The translations under genes and the position numbers were made by a program. This document shows positions 1 through 7,890 of a DNA stretch of 64,000 nt, piece after piece. Source of the DNA: Lutibacter citreus (lineage in GTDB: Bacteria > Bacteroidota > Bacteroidia > Flavobacteriales > Flavobacteriaceae); contig NZ_QEIH01000001.1 of assembly GCF_003260195.1 (NCBI RefSeq), positions 704,057-768,056 of the forward strand, read 5' to 3'. The notes under the pieces were generated by a model, which was not told the origin of the DNA, ran no database searches, and worked only from the letters and a program-made list of their open reading frames with translations. How positions within the stretch are numbered: the stretch's first letter is position 1; the number at the start of each line of letters is the position of its first letter.

Positions 1-1178
1 TTGGAGATGAAAGTTATGCAGGGTCATCATCTTTTAAAAAACTTAAAAAAACAGTTAGAAAAATAACAGGTTTTAAATATTTTTTGCCAACTCACCAAGG
101 TAGAGCAGCTGAGAATGTATTATTTTCGGCTATGGTGAAAGAAGGTGATGTTGTTCCTGGAAATTCACATTTTGATACAACAAAAGGACATATAGAATTT
201 AGAAAAGCTTCAGCTATTGATTGTACTATTGATGAAGCTTTTGACACATCAAATATGCACCCTTTTAAAGGGAATATTGATATAAATAAATTGGAAGTAG
301 TTTTTAAAAAATACCCAAAAGAAAGAATTCCGTTTGTTATTTTAACAATTACTTGTAATAGTGCTGGAGGACAACCAGTTTCAATTAAAAATATTTCTGA
401 AGTATCTAAATTGTGTAAACAATACGATATACCATTATATTTTGACGCAGCTCGTTTTTCAGAAAATGCTTACTTCATAAAAAAAAGAGAAGTAGGCTAT
501 GAAAACAAAACAATAAAGGAAATTGTAAAAGAAGTTTTTTCATATGGTGATGGAATGACTATGAGTGCAAAAAAGGATGGTCTTGTAAATATGGGAGGCT
601 TTATAGCTTTAAATAATAAAAAAGTATATAAAGAAGCTACTGTTTTTAATATAATGTTTGAAGGTTTTATAACTTATGGAGGAATGAACGGTAGAGATAT
701 GGGAGCGTTAGCTGTAGGTTTAGAAGAATCTACGGAATTTAATTATTTAGAGAGTAGGGTAGAGCAAATAGCATATTTAGGGGAAAAGTTAGTTGAATAT
801 GGGGTGCCGGTTCAGCAACCGTTTGGTGGTCATGCTATCTTTTTAGACGCAAATAAATTTGTACCAACAATTCCAAGAGAAGAATTTCGAGCTCAAGCTT
901 TAGCTTTGGAGTTATATGTTGTTGGAGGGATTAGAGGTGTAGAAATTGGAACGATATTAGCAGATAGAGATCCTATTACTCGTGAAAACAGATATCCAGA
1001 ATTGGAACTGGTAAGATTAGCTGTTCCAAGACGTACTTATACAAATAATCATATGGATTACGTTGCAGCAACATTAAAGATGATTTATAATACAAGGGAA
1101 GAAGCAAAATCTGGGTATAAAATTATTAATGAAGCACCAATAATGAGACATTTTACAATTGAATTTGATAAAATATAA
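1..1178 (+). CDS. tnaA: Tryptophanase (5'-truncated by window edge)
   Basis: PLP-dependent beta-eliminating lyase that would cleave tryptophan to indole, pyruvate and ammonia in the cytoplasm. The open frame runs in from base 3 (GDESYAGSSSFKKLKK) without a start, so the true start lies outside the window; about 391 of the usual ~460-470 residues are visible. The segment PTHQGRAAENVLFS, the PLP-lysine motif MSAKKDGLVNMGG and the C-terminal RHFTIEFDKI match the tryptophanase/tyrosine phenol-lyase family. The motif GVEIG has Ile where tyrosine phenol-lyase has the phenol-binding Arg, and QALALELY resembles TnaA, so tryptophanase is preferred. It is followed 59 bases later by the Rrf2 regulator; no terminator is obvious between them. 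Confidence 0.9.
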   Translation, partial: GDESYAGSSSFKKLKKTVRKITGFKYFLPTHQGRAAENVLFSAMVKEGDVVPGNSHFDTTKGHIEFRKASAIDCTIDEAFDTSNMHPFKGNIDINKLEVVFKKYPKERIPFVILTITCNSAGGQPVSIKNISEVSKLCKQYDIPLYFDAARFSENAYFIKKREVGYENKTIKEIVKEVFSYGDGMTMSAKKDGLVNMGGFIALNNKKVYKEATVFNIMFEGFITYGGMNGRDMGALAVGLEESTEFNYLESRVEQIAYLGEKLVEYGVPVQQPFGGHAIFLDANKFVPTIPREEFRAQALALELYVVGGIRGVEIGTILADRDPITRENRYPELELVRLAVPRRTYTNNHMDYVAATLKMIYNTREEAKSGYKIINEAPIMRHFTIEFDKI

Positions 1179-1237
1179 TACTTATTTATCTTTTTTTGTT
1201 AATTTTACAGCATTGAAATTGAAAAATAAGTGTTATG

Positions 1238-1705
1238 ATGTTATCTAGGGCAAGTAAATATGCAATTTTGTCAACTTTATTTTTGGCAGAACATGTAGAA
1301 GAAAAGAAAAAAATTAGTGTAAAAGTTATTGCAGAAACTATAGATGTTCCTAGTCCTTTTTTGGCTAAATTGTTTCAACAGTTGGTAAAAGGGAAAATAA
1401 TTTCGTCTACAAAAGGACCAAATGGAGGTTTTTACTTAACAAAGAGTAATCAAAAGAAATCTGTTTTAGATATTATTGAAAATATTGATGGCTTAAACAG
1501 GCTAAATGAATGTTTTTTGGGTTTAAATGAGTGTGATGGGGCAAACCCTTGTCCAGTTCATTTTATTGTAGAACCATTTAAACAAAGTATTTTAGGAAAG
1601 TTTAGAGATAAAACTATCATGGAGTTTTCTGAAGAGATTGTAGCTCAAGGTCGTAAATTAACACTGAAAGATATTATTCCTGGAGAAATAAAAGACTCTA
1701 AATAG
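1238..1705 (+). CDS. Rrf2-family Fe-S regulator, NsrR-like
   Basis: Winged-helix repressor of the Rrf2 family (NsrR, IscR and relatives). Two ATG codons are adjacent at 1235 and 1238; the second gives MLSRASKYAI, the usual family start. The N-terminal half is the HTH (SPFLAKLFQQLVKGKII followed by the wing TKGPNGGFYL). Three cysteines near residues 92-106, spaced C-x6-C-x5-C (ECFLGLNECDGANPC), are in the position that binds an Fe-S cluster in NsrR/IscR. It lies directly upstream of norC, norB and nirK, which supports a nitric-oxide sensing role; that role is inferred, and an IscR-like or other redox role is possible. Confidence 0.85.
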   Translation: MLSRASKYAILSTLFLAEHVEEKKKISVKVIAETIDVPSPFLAKLFQQLVKGKIISSTKGPNGGFYLTKSNQKKSVLDIIENIDGLNRLNECFLGLNECDGANPCPVHFIVEPFKQSILGKFRDKTIMEFSEEIVAQGRKLTLKDIIPGEIKDSK

Positions 1706-1712
1706 TTTTTAT

Positions 1713-1786
1713 AATGACATTTGTCATTTGTTTGTAAAATTAAATATTTATATATTTGCATCTATAAAGGATAAAAAGACCTTTTA
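1713..1786 (+). promoter_or_regulatory. norC promoter with two palindromic elements
   Basis: A perfect inverted repeat AATGACA-TT-TGTCATT (1713-1728, core TGAC-N4-GTCA) abuts a TTTG at the -33 position. A Bacteroidota -7 box TATATTTG lies at 1751-1758. Six bases further, TAAAGG...CCTTTTA (1765-1786) forms a second inverted repeat at the expected transcription start. The porin promoter at 12334-12403 repeats both elements with nearly the same spacing. Likely operator(s) for the adjacent Rrf2 regulator or another NO/anoxia factor; which protein binds is inference. Confidence 0.65.
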
Positions 1787-1824
1787 ATATTATGTAATAA
1801 TATAACAACTAAACAAACAAACAA

Positions 1825-2304
1825 ATGTTATCTAAAAAACAAGCAAGAGCATTCTTTTTAGGTGGAACATTAGTAACATTCCTTATTTTCATAGGACTTA
1901 CTATTTTTTCGCTTTCAAAAGATGTTGATCAAACAAACCACGAGAATATTACTCCTGCTGTGGTAAGGGGGAAAGAAATTTGGGAAACTAATAATTGTAT
2001 GGGCTGCCATACTATATTAGGAGAAGGAGGTTACTATGCTCCTGAATTAACAAAAGTTATTGATCGTTTAAACTTAAAGTACAACGGACAAGGAGAACAA
2101 GTTATTAAAAGTATTTTAATGTCTGAAGGACCTTGGCAACCCAATGGTAGAAAAATGGTGGCTTACGGAATGACAGAAGCCGAAGCTTCTGATGTAGTAG
2201 CTTTTTTCAAATGGATAGGTGAAATTGATTTAAACGGTTTTGGTGACGTAGTAGGTGTAGATAGAAAAATATCTCCATTAGCAAAAGATAAAAATAACAA
2301 ATAA
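1825..2304 (+). CDS. norC: Nitric oxide reductase cytochrome c subunit NorC
   Basis: Membrane-anchored monohaem cytochrome c that passes electrons to NorB. Residues 8-31 form one transmembrane anchor, then a periplasmic domain with the haem motif CMGCH at 58-62 and candidate Met ligand M111 or M116 (GRKMVAYGM). At 159 residues it is close to the usual NorC length. It starts 39 bases after the +1-proximal palindrome and sits 11 bases ahead of norB, so the two are cotranscribed. The combination with a NorB bearing the cNOR histidines supports a cytochrome c-dependent NOR rather than the quinol-dependent single-chain form. Confidence 0.93.
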   Translation: MLSKKQARAFFLGGTLVTFLIFIGLTIFSLSKDVDQTNHENITPAVVRGKEIWETNNCMGCHTILGEGGYYAPELTKVIDRLNLKYNGQGEQVIKSILMSEGPWQPNGRKMVAYGMTEAEASDVVAFFKWIGEIDLNGFGDVVGVDRKISPLAKDKNNK

Positions 2305-2315
2305 GAAAAGACATT

Positions 2316-3653
2316 ATGAAATATAAATCACAAAAAGTAGCCTATTGGTTTTTTGCCCTTTCAATGTTATTGTTTGGTTTGCAAATAGTTTACGGTTTTA
2401 TTATGGGTTTTGCACATGCCGGATATGACGGGTTACATGAAATTATACCTTTTAACACTGCAAAAGCAGTACATTTAAATCTTCTAGTAGTTTGGTTACT
2501 ATCTGGTTTTATGGGAGCAGCTTATTATATTATTCCTGAAGAGTCTCAGCGAGAATTGGTAAGTGTTAAATTAGCTTATGTTCAATTAATTAGTTTAGCA
2601 TTAGTAGGTGTTGCTGCAATTATTGGTTTTCACTTTAATATTTGGGAAGGACGTAAATTTTTAGAAATACCTAGAGGTCTTGATTACCTAGTAGTAGTTA
2701 ATGTGCTTTTATTTTTAGGAATAATTTTATTAACCTTATTTAAATCAAAACGAAGAACTACAACATCATTGGTACTTTCAATGGGGCTTTTATTTGCTGC
2801 ATTGTTATACTTACCAGGTATGTTACCTTTTGATAGCCAAGTAACAGATTCATTTTTCAGATGGTGGGTAGTTCACTTATGGGTAGAAGGTGTTTGGGAA
2901 TTAATTATGGGTGGTATTTTATCATTCTTATTAATAAAATTAACTGGTGTAGATAGAGAAGTTATTGAAAAATGGTTATATGTAATTGTTGGTTTAACTT
3001 TCTTATCGGGAGTTTTAGGAACAGGACATCACTATTACTATATTGGTGTAAATAAAATTTGGTTAGTTGTTGGTGGTATATTCTCAGCATTAGAGCCTTT
3101 AGCATTTTTAGCAATGGCATTATTTGCTGTAAATATGTACAGAAAAGGTGAGAAAAAACACCCAAATAAATTAGCCTTATATTGGACTCTTGGAGCTGCA
3201 ATTGTATCTTTTGTTGGTGCAGGATTGTTAGGTTTTGCACATACATTACCTCAAACAAATTTATACACACACGGTACTTTAGTTACAGCAATGCATGGAC
3301 ATTTAGCATTTTGGGGAGCGTATGCAATGATAGTTTTAGCTATTATTAGTTATAGTTTACCAAATATGACAGGGAGAAAATTATACGATAGTACAATAGG
3401 AAGAATGGCTTTCTGGTTTTCAAATATTGGAATGATCGGTATGACGGTTGCTTTTGGTGTAGCGGGTGTTGCACAGGTGTATTTAGAGCGTATTATGAAA
3501 ATAGACTTTATGGAAGTACAAAAATTAACCGAAGTTCATTTTATGGTTTTAATTGTTTGTGCTACGTTATTTACAACAGGTGTTATTTTATACATGATAG
3601 ATTTTTACAAGCACGGTACACCAACCGATGAAGCTTTAGAGATTCATAATTAG
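2316..3653 (+). CDS. norB: Nitric oxide reductase catalytic subunit NorB
   Basis: Twelve-helix haem-copper-oxidase superfamily protein that reduces 2 NO to N2O in the inner membrane. Visible ligands: H53 (AVHLNLLVVW), H187 with E191 and E195 (HLWVEGVWEL), H238/H239 (GTGHHYYYIG) and H327/H329 (MHGHLAFWG), which fit the low-spin haem b, haem b3 and FeB set; the glutamates are the NorB-specific ones near the FeB site. The length of 445 residues is normal for cNorB. There is no N-terminal fused quinol-oxidase extension, so this is not qNOR. It is followed by a hairpin and then nirK. Confidence 0.95.
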   Translation: MKYKSQKVAYWFFALSMLLFGLQIVYGFIMGFAHAGYDGLHEIIPFNTAKAVHLNLLVVWLLSGFMGAAYYIIPEESQRELVSVKLAYVQLISLALVGVAAIIGFHFNIWEGRKFLEIPRGLDYLVVVNVLLFLGIILLTLFKSKRRTTTSLVLSMGLLFAALLYLPGMLPFDSQVTDSFFRWWVVHLWVEGVWELIMGGILSFLLIKLTGVDREVIEKWLYVIVGLTFLSGVLGTGHHYYYIGVNKIWLVVGGIFSALEPLAFLAMALFAVNMYRKGEKKHPNKLALYWTLGAAIVSFVGAGLLGFAHTLPQTNLYTHGTLVTAMHGHLAFWGAYAMIVLAIISYSLPNMTGRKLYDSTIGRMAFWFSNIGMIGMTVAFGVAGVAQVYLERIMKIDFMEVQKLTEVHFMVLIVCATLFTTGVILYMIDFYKHGTPTDEALEIHN

Positions 3654-3672
3654 ATATTTTATAGATTGATAT

Positions 3673-3723
3673 CCAGAGTTTAAATTAATGTGTAGGTCTC
3701 TACATTATAAATGAAGACTCTGG
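3673..3723 (+). terminator. Hairpin after norB, probable terminator or attenuator
   Basis: Outer arms CCAGAGT (3673-3679) and ACTCTGG (3717-3723) enclose an inner stem TAATGT.TAG/CTACATTA, followed by a T-rich stretch. It lies 20 bases after norB and about 118 before nirK, so it may separate or attenuate the two units. Confidence 0.5.
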
Positions 3724-3840
3724 TTATTTTAAATTTAAGTCCTGAATTTGGGATTTAATTTCTCCATTTTTTTTCAAATATTATAAACTCAAAATTTTAA
3801 TATATTTTGAAAAATGAAACTATAACTAAAACTCAAAAAA

Positions 3841-5292
3841 ATGAAAAAACTAAACAAACTAACTAGCACAATTTTATTAGTGCTAGTGCTACTTGTAGTC
3901 TCGAGTTGTTCTAAATCAGAAAAAAAGAAAATTGTTGATTCTTCAAAAATACAGGTGTCTGGAACAATGGATGCCGAATTAACAGCTCCGCCTTTTGTAC
4001 CATCTCCGGTTGGTGATAGACCTGCAAAAAAATTAATTGTTAATTTGGAGATATTGGAACAAGAAGGAACAATGACTGATGGTGTAAAATATATGTATTG
4101 GACTTTTGGAGGTTCTGTTCCTGGAAGTTTTATTAGAACAAGAGTTGGGGATGAAGTAGAATTTACATTATCAAATCACCCAGATAATAAATTACCACAT
4201 AATATAGATTTACATGCGGTAACTGGCCCTGGTGGAGGTGCAACTTCTTCATTTGTAGCACCAGGTCACGAAAAAACATTTTCTTTTAAAACATTAAACC
4301 CAGGATTGTTTGTATACCATTGTGCAACAGCACCTGTAGGTATGCATATTGCTAATGGAATGTATGGTTTAATTTTAGTAGAACCAGAAGGAGGTTTATC
4401 TAAAGTAGATAAGGAATACTACATTATGCAAGGTGATTTTTATACAAAAGGAGAAAATGGAGAGCCAGGTTTACAACAGTTCGATATGCAAAAAGCAGTT
4501 GATGAAGATGCTGATTATGTTGTTTTTAACGGATCTGTTGGGGCATTAACTGGTGATAATGCAATAACTGCAAATGTTGGCGAAACAGTTCGTTTATATA
4601 TAGGAAATGGTGGTCCAAATTTAACTTCATCTTTCCATGTTATTGGTGAAATTTTCGACAGAGTTCATATTGAAGGAGGTTCATCTATTAATACAAATGT
4701 ACAAACAACCTCAATACCGTCAGGTGGTGCAGCAATTGTAGAGTTTAAAGTTGAAGTTCCTGGAACATTTATTTTGGTTGATCACGCTATTTTTAGAGCC
4801 TTTAATAAAGGTGCTTTAGGAATGCTAAAAGTAAAAGGAGAAGAAGACAAACAACTTTATTCTGGTGTAAAACAAGAAGGAATTTATAATCCTGAAGGTG
4901 GAACTATACAAACAATGCCAAATGGAGCTGATAAAAAAGAAGTTAACCCAAATAAATCGTTAGCTCAAAAAATTGAATCAGGAAGCCAAATTTATACAAA
5001 AACTTGTTTTGCTTGTCACCAAGCAAATGGAGAAGGTATTGCAAATGCATTTCCTCCTTTAGCAAATTCAGATTATTTAAATGCAGATGTAAAACGAGCA
5101 ATAGGTATTGTATTACACGGTAAAACAGGTGAAATTACTGTAAATGGAGCTAAATATAACAGTGTTATGACTAAACAAACGTTAACTGATGATGAAGTTG
5201 CTGATGTATTAACCTATGTTTACAATTCTTGGGGAAATAACAAAACCGAAGTTACTCCAATGATGGTTACTGAAGTTAAAAATTCTCACTAA
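3841..5292 (+). CDS. nirK: Copper nitrite reductase with fused C-terminal cytochrome c
   Basis: Reduces nitrite to NO in the periplasm. The signal peptide ends in a lipobox (VVSSC, C23), so the enzyme is predicted to be a lipoprotein. Two cupredoxin domains (about 60-335) carry type 1 Cu ligands H120, C161, H169 and M174 (HCATAPVGMH...GM), type 2 Cu ligands H125, H160 and H315, and the catalytic pair D123 and H266. After a linker, a class I cytochrome c domain has CFACH at 389-393 and probable Met ligand M443. The haem c fusion suggests direct electron delivery from other c-type cytochromes. Located between norB and nirV, with a weak TATATTTTG box about 30 bases upstream of the start. Confidence 0.95.
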   Translation: MKKLNKLTSTILLVLVLLVVSSCSKSEKKKIVDSSKIQVSGTMDAELTAPPFVPSPVGDRPAKKLIVNLEILEQEGTMTDGVKYMYWTFGGSVPGSFIRTRVGDEVEFTLSNHPDNKLPHNIDLHAVTGPGGGATSSFVAPGHEKTFSFKTLNPGLFVYHCATAPVGMHIANGMYGLILVEPEGGLSKVDKEYYIMQGDFYTKGENGEPGLQQFDMQKAVDEDADYVVFNGSVGALTGDNAITANVGETVRLYIGNGGPNLTSSFHVIGEIFDRVHIEGGSSINTNVQTTSIPSGGAAIVEFKVEVPGTFILVDHAIFRAFNKGALGMLKVKGEEDKQLYSGVKQEGIYNPEGGTIQTMPNGADKKEVNPNKSLAQKIESGSQIYTKTCFACHQANGEGIANAFPPLANSDYLNADVKRAIGIVLHGKTGEITVNGAKYNSVMTKQTLTDDEVADVLTYVYNSWGNNKTEVTPMMVTEVKNSH

Positions 5293-5302
5293 AATTTATA
5301 TA

Positions 5303-6067
5303 ATGAATACTATTTTTAGATTGATATTTGGGATGTTATTATTTTTTACAATTCATGTTAATTGTCAATCTAAAATGGTATTAATTAAAGGAGGTACTTA
5401 TATTCCTTTATATGGAAGAGATTCGTTAACAGTAACAATTGGTGATTTTCAAATGGATGTATATCCAGTTACTAATGAAGAATATCTTCAGTTTGTTAAA
5501 AAATATCCTAAATGGAGAAAATCCAACGTTAAAAGTTTATTTGCTGATGCCAATTATTTAAGAGGTTGGAAATCAGATACAATTTTAGGTGATAATCAAT
5601 TATTAAAAGCACCAATAACAAATATTTCTTGGTTTGCGGCAAATGATTATTGTGAATGTCAGGGAAAAAGATTGCCAACTATTGATGAATGGGAATATGT
5701 AGCAATGGCAAATGAGGATATTCCAGATGCTAGAATCTTAAAAAACTATAACGATTTTATTTTAGCGTGGTACGAAAAACCAAAAACATTTAATAATGAA
5801 ATAGGTTCCACATTTAAAAATTATTGGGGTGTTTACGATTTGCACGGACTTGTTTGGGAATGGACTTCAGATTTTAATTCAGTATTAATTTCAGGTGAAT
5901 CTCGTAAAGATGTTGATACCGATAGTAATCTGTTTTGTGGAAGCGCTGCACTTGGTGCTACAGATTTAATGAATTATGCGGCTTTTATGCGTTATGCAAT
6001 TCGTGGAAGCAGTAAAGCAAAATACACAATGAAAAACCTAGGTTTTAGATGTGTAAAAGATTTATAA
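5303..6067 (+). CDS. nirV: NirV-like protein of the formylglycine-generating-enzyme fold
   Basis: Begins 10 bases after nirK. A signal-like N-terminus (residues 1-22) precedes an FGE/SUMF1-family domain with the hallmarks PVTNEEYLQFV, ISWFAANDYCECQGKRLPT, WEYVA, GLVWEWTSD and the terminal GFRCV. The paired active-site cysteines of true formylglycine-generating enzymes are not evident; only one Cys lies in the corresponding C-terminal region (NLFCGS). NirV proteins accompany nirK in many denitrifiers and their biochemical role is unsettled; a part in NirK maturation is inference. No sulfatase gene is present in the window, which argues against a sulfatase-activating role. Confidence 0.75.
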   Translation: MNTIFRLIFGMLLFFTIHVNCQSKMVLIKGGTYIPLYGRDSLTVTIGDFQMDVYPVTNEEYLQFVKKYPKWRKSNVKSLFADANYLRGWKSDTILGDNQLLKAPITNISWFAANDYCECQGKRLPTIDEWEYVAMANEDIPDARILKNYNDFILAWYEKPKTFNNEIGSTFKNYWGVYDLHGLVWEWTSDFNSVLISGESRKDVDTDSNLFCGSAALGATDLMNYAAFMRYAIRGSSKAKYTMKNLGFRCVKDL

Positions 6068-6097
6068 AATGAAATCAAGATGCTAAAAAGTTTATCT

Positions 6098-6163
6098 CGC
6101 TATACGTTCATATAGCGAACAAAACAATTAGGACGTGCTGAACTGAGACGAAGTATGACCTTT
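6098..6163. repeat. Hairpin plus degenerate dispersed repeat between nirV and SCO
   Basis: Perfect 7-bp arms CGCTATA (6098-6104) and TATAGCG (6111-6117) with a six-base loop, followed by a stretch (about 6131-6160, ctgaactgagacgaagtatg) resembling flavobacterial palindromic repeats. No T-run follows, so a terminator is not claimed. Confidence 0.4.
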
Positions 6164-6180
6164 AAAAAAATAATAATCAC

Positions 6181-6894
6181 ATGAAAATATTAAAATACAT
6201 AGTAGTTATTTTACTTGTTGTAATTGGATTTCAATCTTGTAAAAACACTTCAAATAAAAAAGCTGAAGTAGTTTATCAATGTCCAATGAAATGTGAAGGT
6301 GAAAAAACATATACAGAACCTGGAAGTTGCAGTGTTTGTAAAATGGATTTGAAACCTATTTCAGAACAAGTTTTAAAAAAAATAGCAACAGATGAAATTT
6401 CGGATAATTCCATATTTAACTTAACATCTAAGTGGAATACAGAAGAAGGTAAAACTATTCAATTAGAGGATTTAAAAGGTAAAACTTTGGTAATGGTAAT
6501 GATCTATACCACGTGTAAAGCTGCTTGTCCAAGATTGGTTGCCGATATGAGAAATATTGAAAAAGAGATTCCAAGAGGTTTATTAGGCAATATTAATTTT
6601 GTACTGGTTAGTATAGATCCGGAAACGGATACACCTGAAAAATTAAAAGCATTTGCAATTGAAAATTATATGGATGATGAACAATGGACATTTTTACAAG
6701 GTTCTGTTTCTGGAGTTCGTGAATTTGCTAATGTTTTAGCCGTAAAATACAAACAAATTTCACCGTTAGATTTTTCACATTCTAATATAATTAGTGTGTT
6801 TAATGCTGGTGGAGAATTAGTACATCAGCAAGAAGGATTAGGAGTTGATAATAAAGAAACCATTTCAAAAATTATTGAAATAACAACAAAATAA
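6181..6894 (+). CDS. SCO1/SenC-family copper chaperone with N-terminal metal-binding domain
   Basis: Predicted lipoprotein (signal ending FQSC, Cys at residue 20). Residues about 33-60 form a small heavy-metal-binding domain with YQCPMKCEG and SCSVCKMDLKPI. The rest is a thioredoxin-like SCO domain with the copper-binding CxxxC motif (TTCKAACPRL), SIDPETDTPEKLKAFA and the conserved His in DFSHSNII. SCO proteins deliver Cu to CuA or related sites; with no CuA oxidase gene adjacent, loading of NirK copper is the reasonable inference. norQ starts two bases after its stop codon, so the two are translationally linked. Confidence 0.85.
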   Translation: MKILKYIVVILLVVIGFQSCKNTSNKKAEVVYQCPMKCEGEKTYTEPGSCSVCKMDLKPISEQVLKKIATDEISDNSIFNLTSKWNTEEGKTIQLEDLKGKTLVMVMIYTTCKAACPRLVADMRNIEKEIPRGLLGNINFVLVSIDPETDTPEKLKAFAIENYMDDEQWTFLQGSVSGVREFANVLAVKYKQISPLDFSHSNIISVFNAGGELVHQQEGLGVDNKETISKIIEITTK

Positions 6895-6896
6895 GT

Positions 6897-7676
6897 ATGA
6901 GCAAACAATTACCATATTATCATCAAATAGGAAAAGAAGTAGAGGTGTTTGAACATGCTTATAAAAACAAAATTCCGTTTTTATTAAAAGGTCCTACAGG
7001 AACTGGTAAATCTAGATTTATTGAGTATATGGCTCATAAATTAGATAAAAAACTAATTACAATTTCTTGTCACGAAGAAACATCTTCAACGGATTTAGTT
7101 GGAAGATATATTATAAAAGGGGCCGAAACTATTTGGTCTGATGGTCCTTTAACAACCGCTTTAAAACAAGGAGCAATAATTTATTTAGATGAAATTGCAG
7201 AAGCAAGACCAGATGTTATTGTTGCCATTCACTCATTAACCGATCATAGACGAGAATTATTTATTGATAAATTGGGTGAAACTGTAAAAGCTCACGAAGA
7301 TTTTATGTTGGTTGCATCCTTTAATCCTGGTTATCAAAAAGGATTTAAAGAATTAAAACCATCTACTCGTCAGCGATTTATAGCAACTTCATTTGCATAT
7401 CCTGAAGCTAAAATTGAAGCTGAAATATTAGTAAATGAAACTAAGGTAGATAAGGATATTGCTAAAAAACTAGTAAATATTGCTGCTAAGATTAGAAATT
7501 TAACAGAGCTTGGTTTGGCAGAAACTGTTTCAACACGTTTGTTGGTTGATGCTGCTAAATTAATTCATAGCGGATTACCAAAACGTTTATCCGTTGAAGT
7601 TGCAATTGTAGAACCTTTAACCGATGATTTAGATGTGCTTGAAGCGTTAAAAGATTTATGTAACTTAATGATTTAA
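6897..7676 (+). CDS. norQ: NorQ, MoxR/CbbQ-type AAA+ ATPase
   Basis: Cytoplasmic AAA+ chaperone that with NorD activates NO reductase, probably during iron insertion into NorB. Walker A GPTGTGKS at 32-39, Walker B IIYLDE at 94-99, sensor region VASFNPGYQKGFKELKPSTRQRF, and a C-terminal CbbQ-type helical domain with ETVSTRLLVDAAKLI. The length of 259 is typical. The partner gene norD follows after an unusual 214-base gap filled with repeats. Confidence 0.92.
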   Translation: MSKQLPYYHQIGKEVEVFEHAYKNKIPFLLKGPTGTGKSRFIEYMAHKLDKKLITISCHEETSSTDLVGRYIIKGAETIWSDGPLTTALKQGAIIYLDEIAEARPDVIVAIHSLTDHRRELFIDKLGETVKAHEDFMLVASFNPGYQKGFKELKPSTRQRFIATSFAYPEAKIEAEILVNETKVDKDIAKKLVNIAAKIRNLTELGLAETVSTRLLVDAAKLIHSGLPKRLSVEVAIVEPLTDDLDVLEALKDLCNLMI

Positions 7677-7679
7677 GGA

Positions 7680-7750
7680 AGTCAGAAGTGAGAAGTCAGA
7701 AGTCAGAAGTTGGAAGTGAGAAGTTGGAAGTCAGAAGTCAGAAGTTGGAA
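7680..7750. repeat. Short tandem repeat of gaagt-based units
   Basis: About seven imperfect direct repeats of units such as gaagtcagaagt and gaagttggaagt fill the start of the norQ-norD gap. No open frame or structure explains them; slippage-prone simple sequence. Confidence 0.85.
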
Positions 7751-7752
7751 TT

Positions 7753-7825
7753 TGACGGTTACTGAGCGGAGTCAACACTATAATTAGTTCGTCACGTCAT
7801 TCTGAACTTGTTTCAGAATCTCATC
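7753..7825. repeat. Dispersed palindromic repeat elements between norQ and norD
   Basis: A segment gttactgagcggagtcaac (7758-7776) of a common flavobacterial repeat type is followed by a 31-base unit at 7795-7825 (beginning CGTCATTCTGAAC, ending AGAATCTCATC). The same 31 bases occur exactly at 27305-27335 inside the acyl-CoA mutase gene, and diverged relatives lie at 14410-14460 and 58590-58673. Confidence 0.75.
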
Positions 7826-7890
7826 AACATAAAAATACACACAACAACAAATAGCAATTAACCAAAAACTAAACTCAATAACTAAAAGTA

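Noticed and set aside
5303..6067. Sulfatase-modifying (formylglycine-generating) enzyme annotation
   Set aside because: The active-site cysteine pair is not evident and no sulfatase is nearby; NirV fits the context better.
7680..7750. Tandem repeats considered as a CRISPR or iteron array
   Set aside because: Units are about 10 bases, imperfect and without spacers, replication genes or partition genes nearby.
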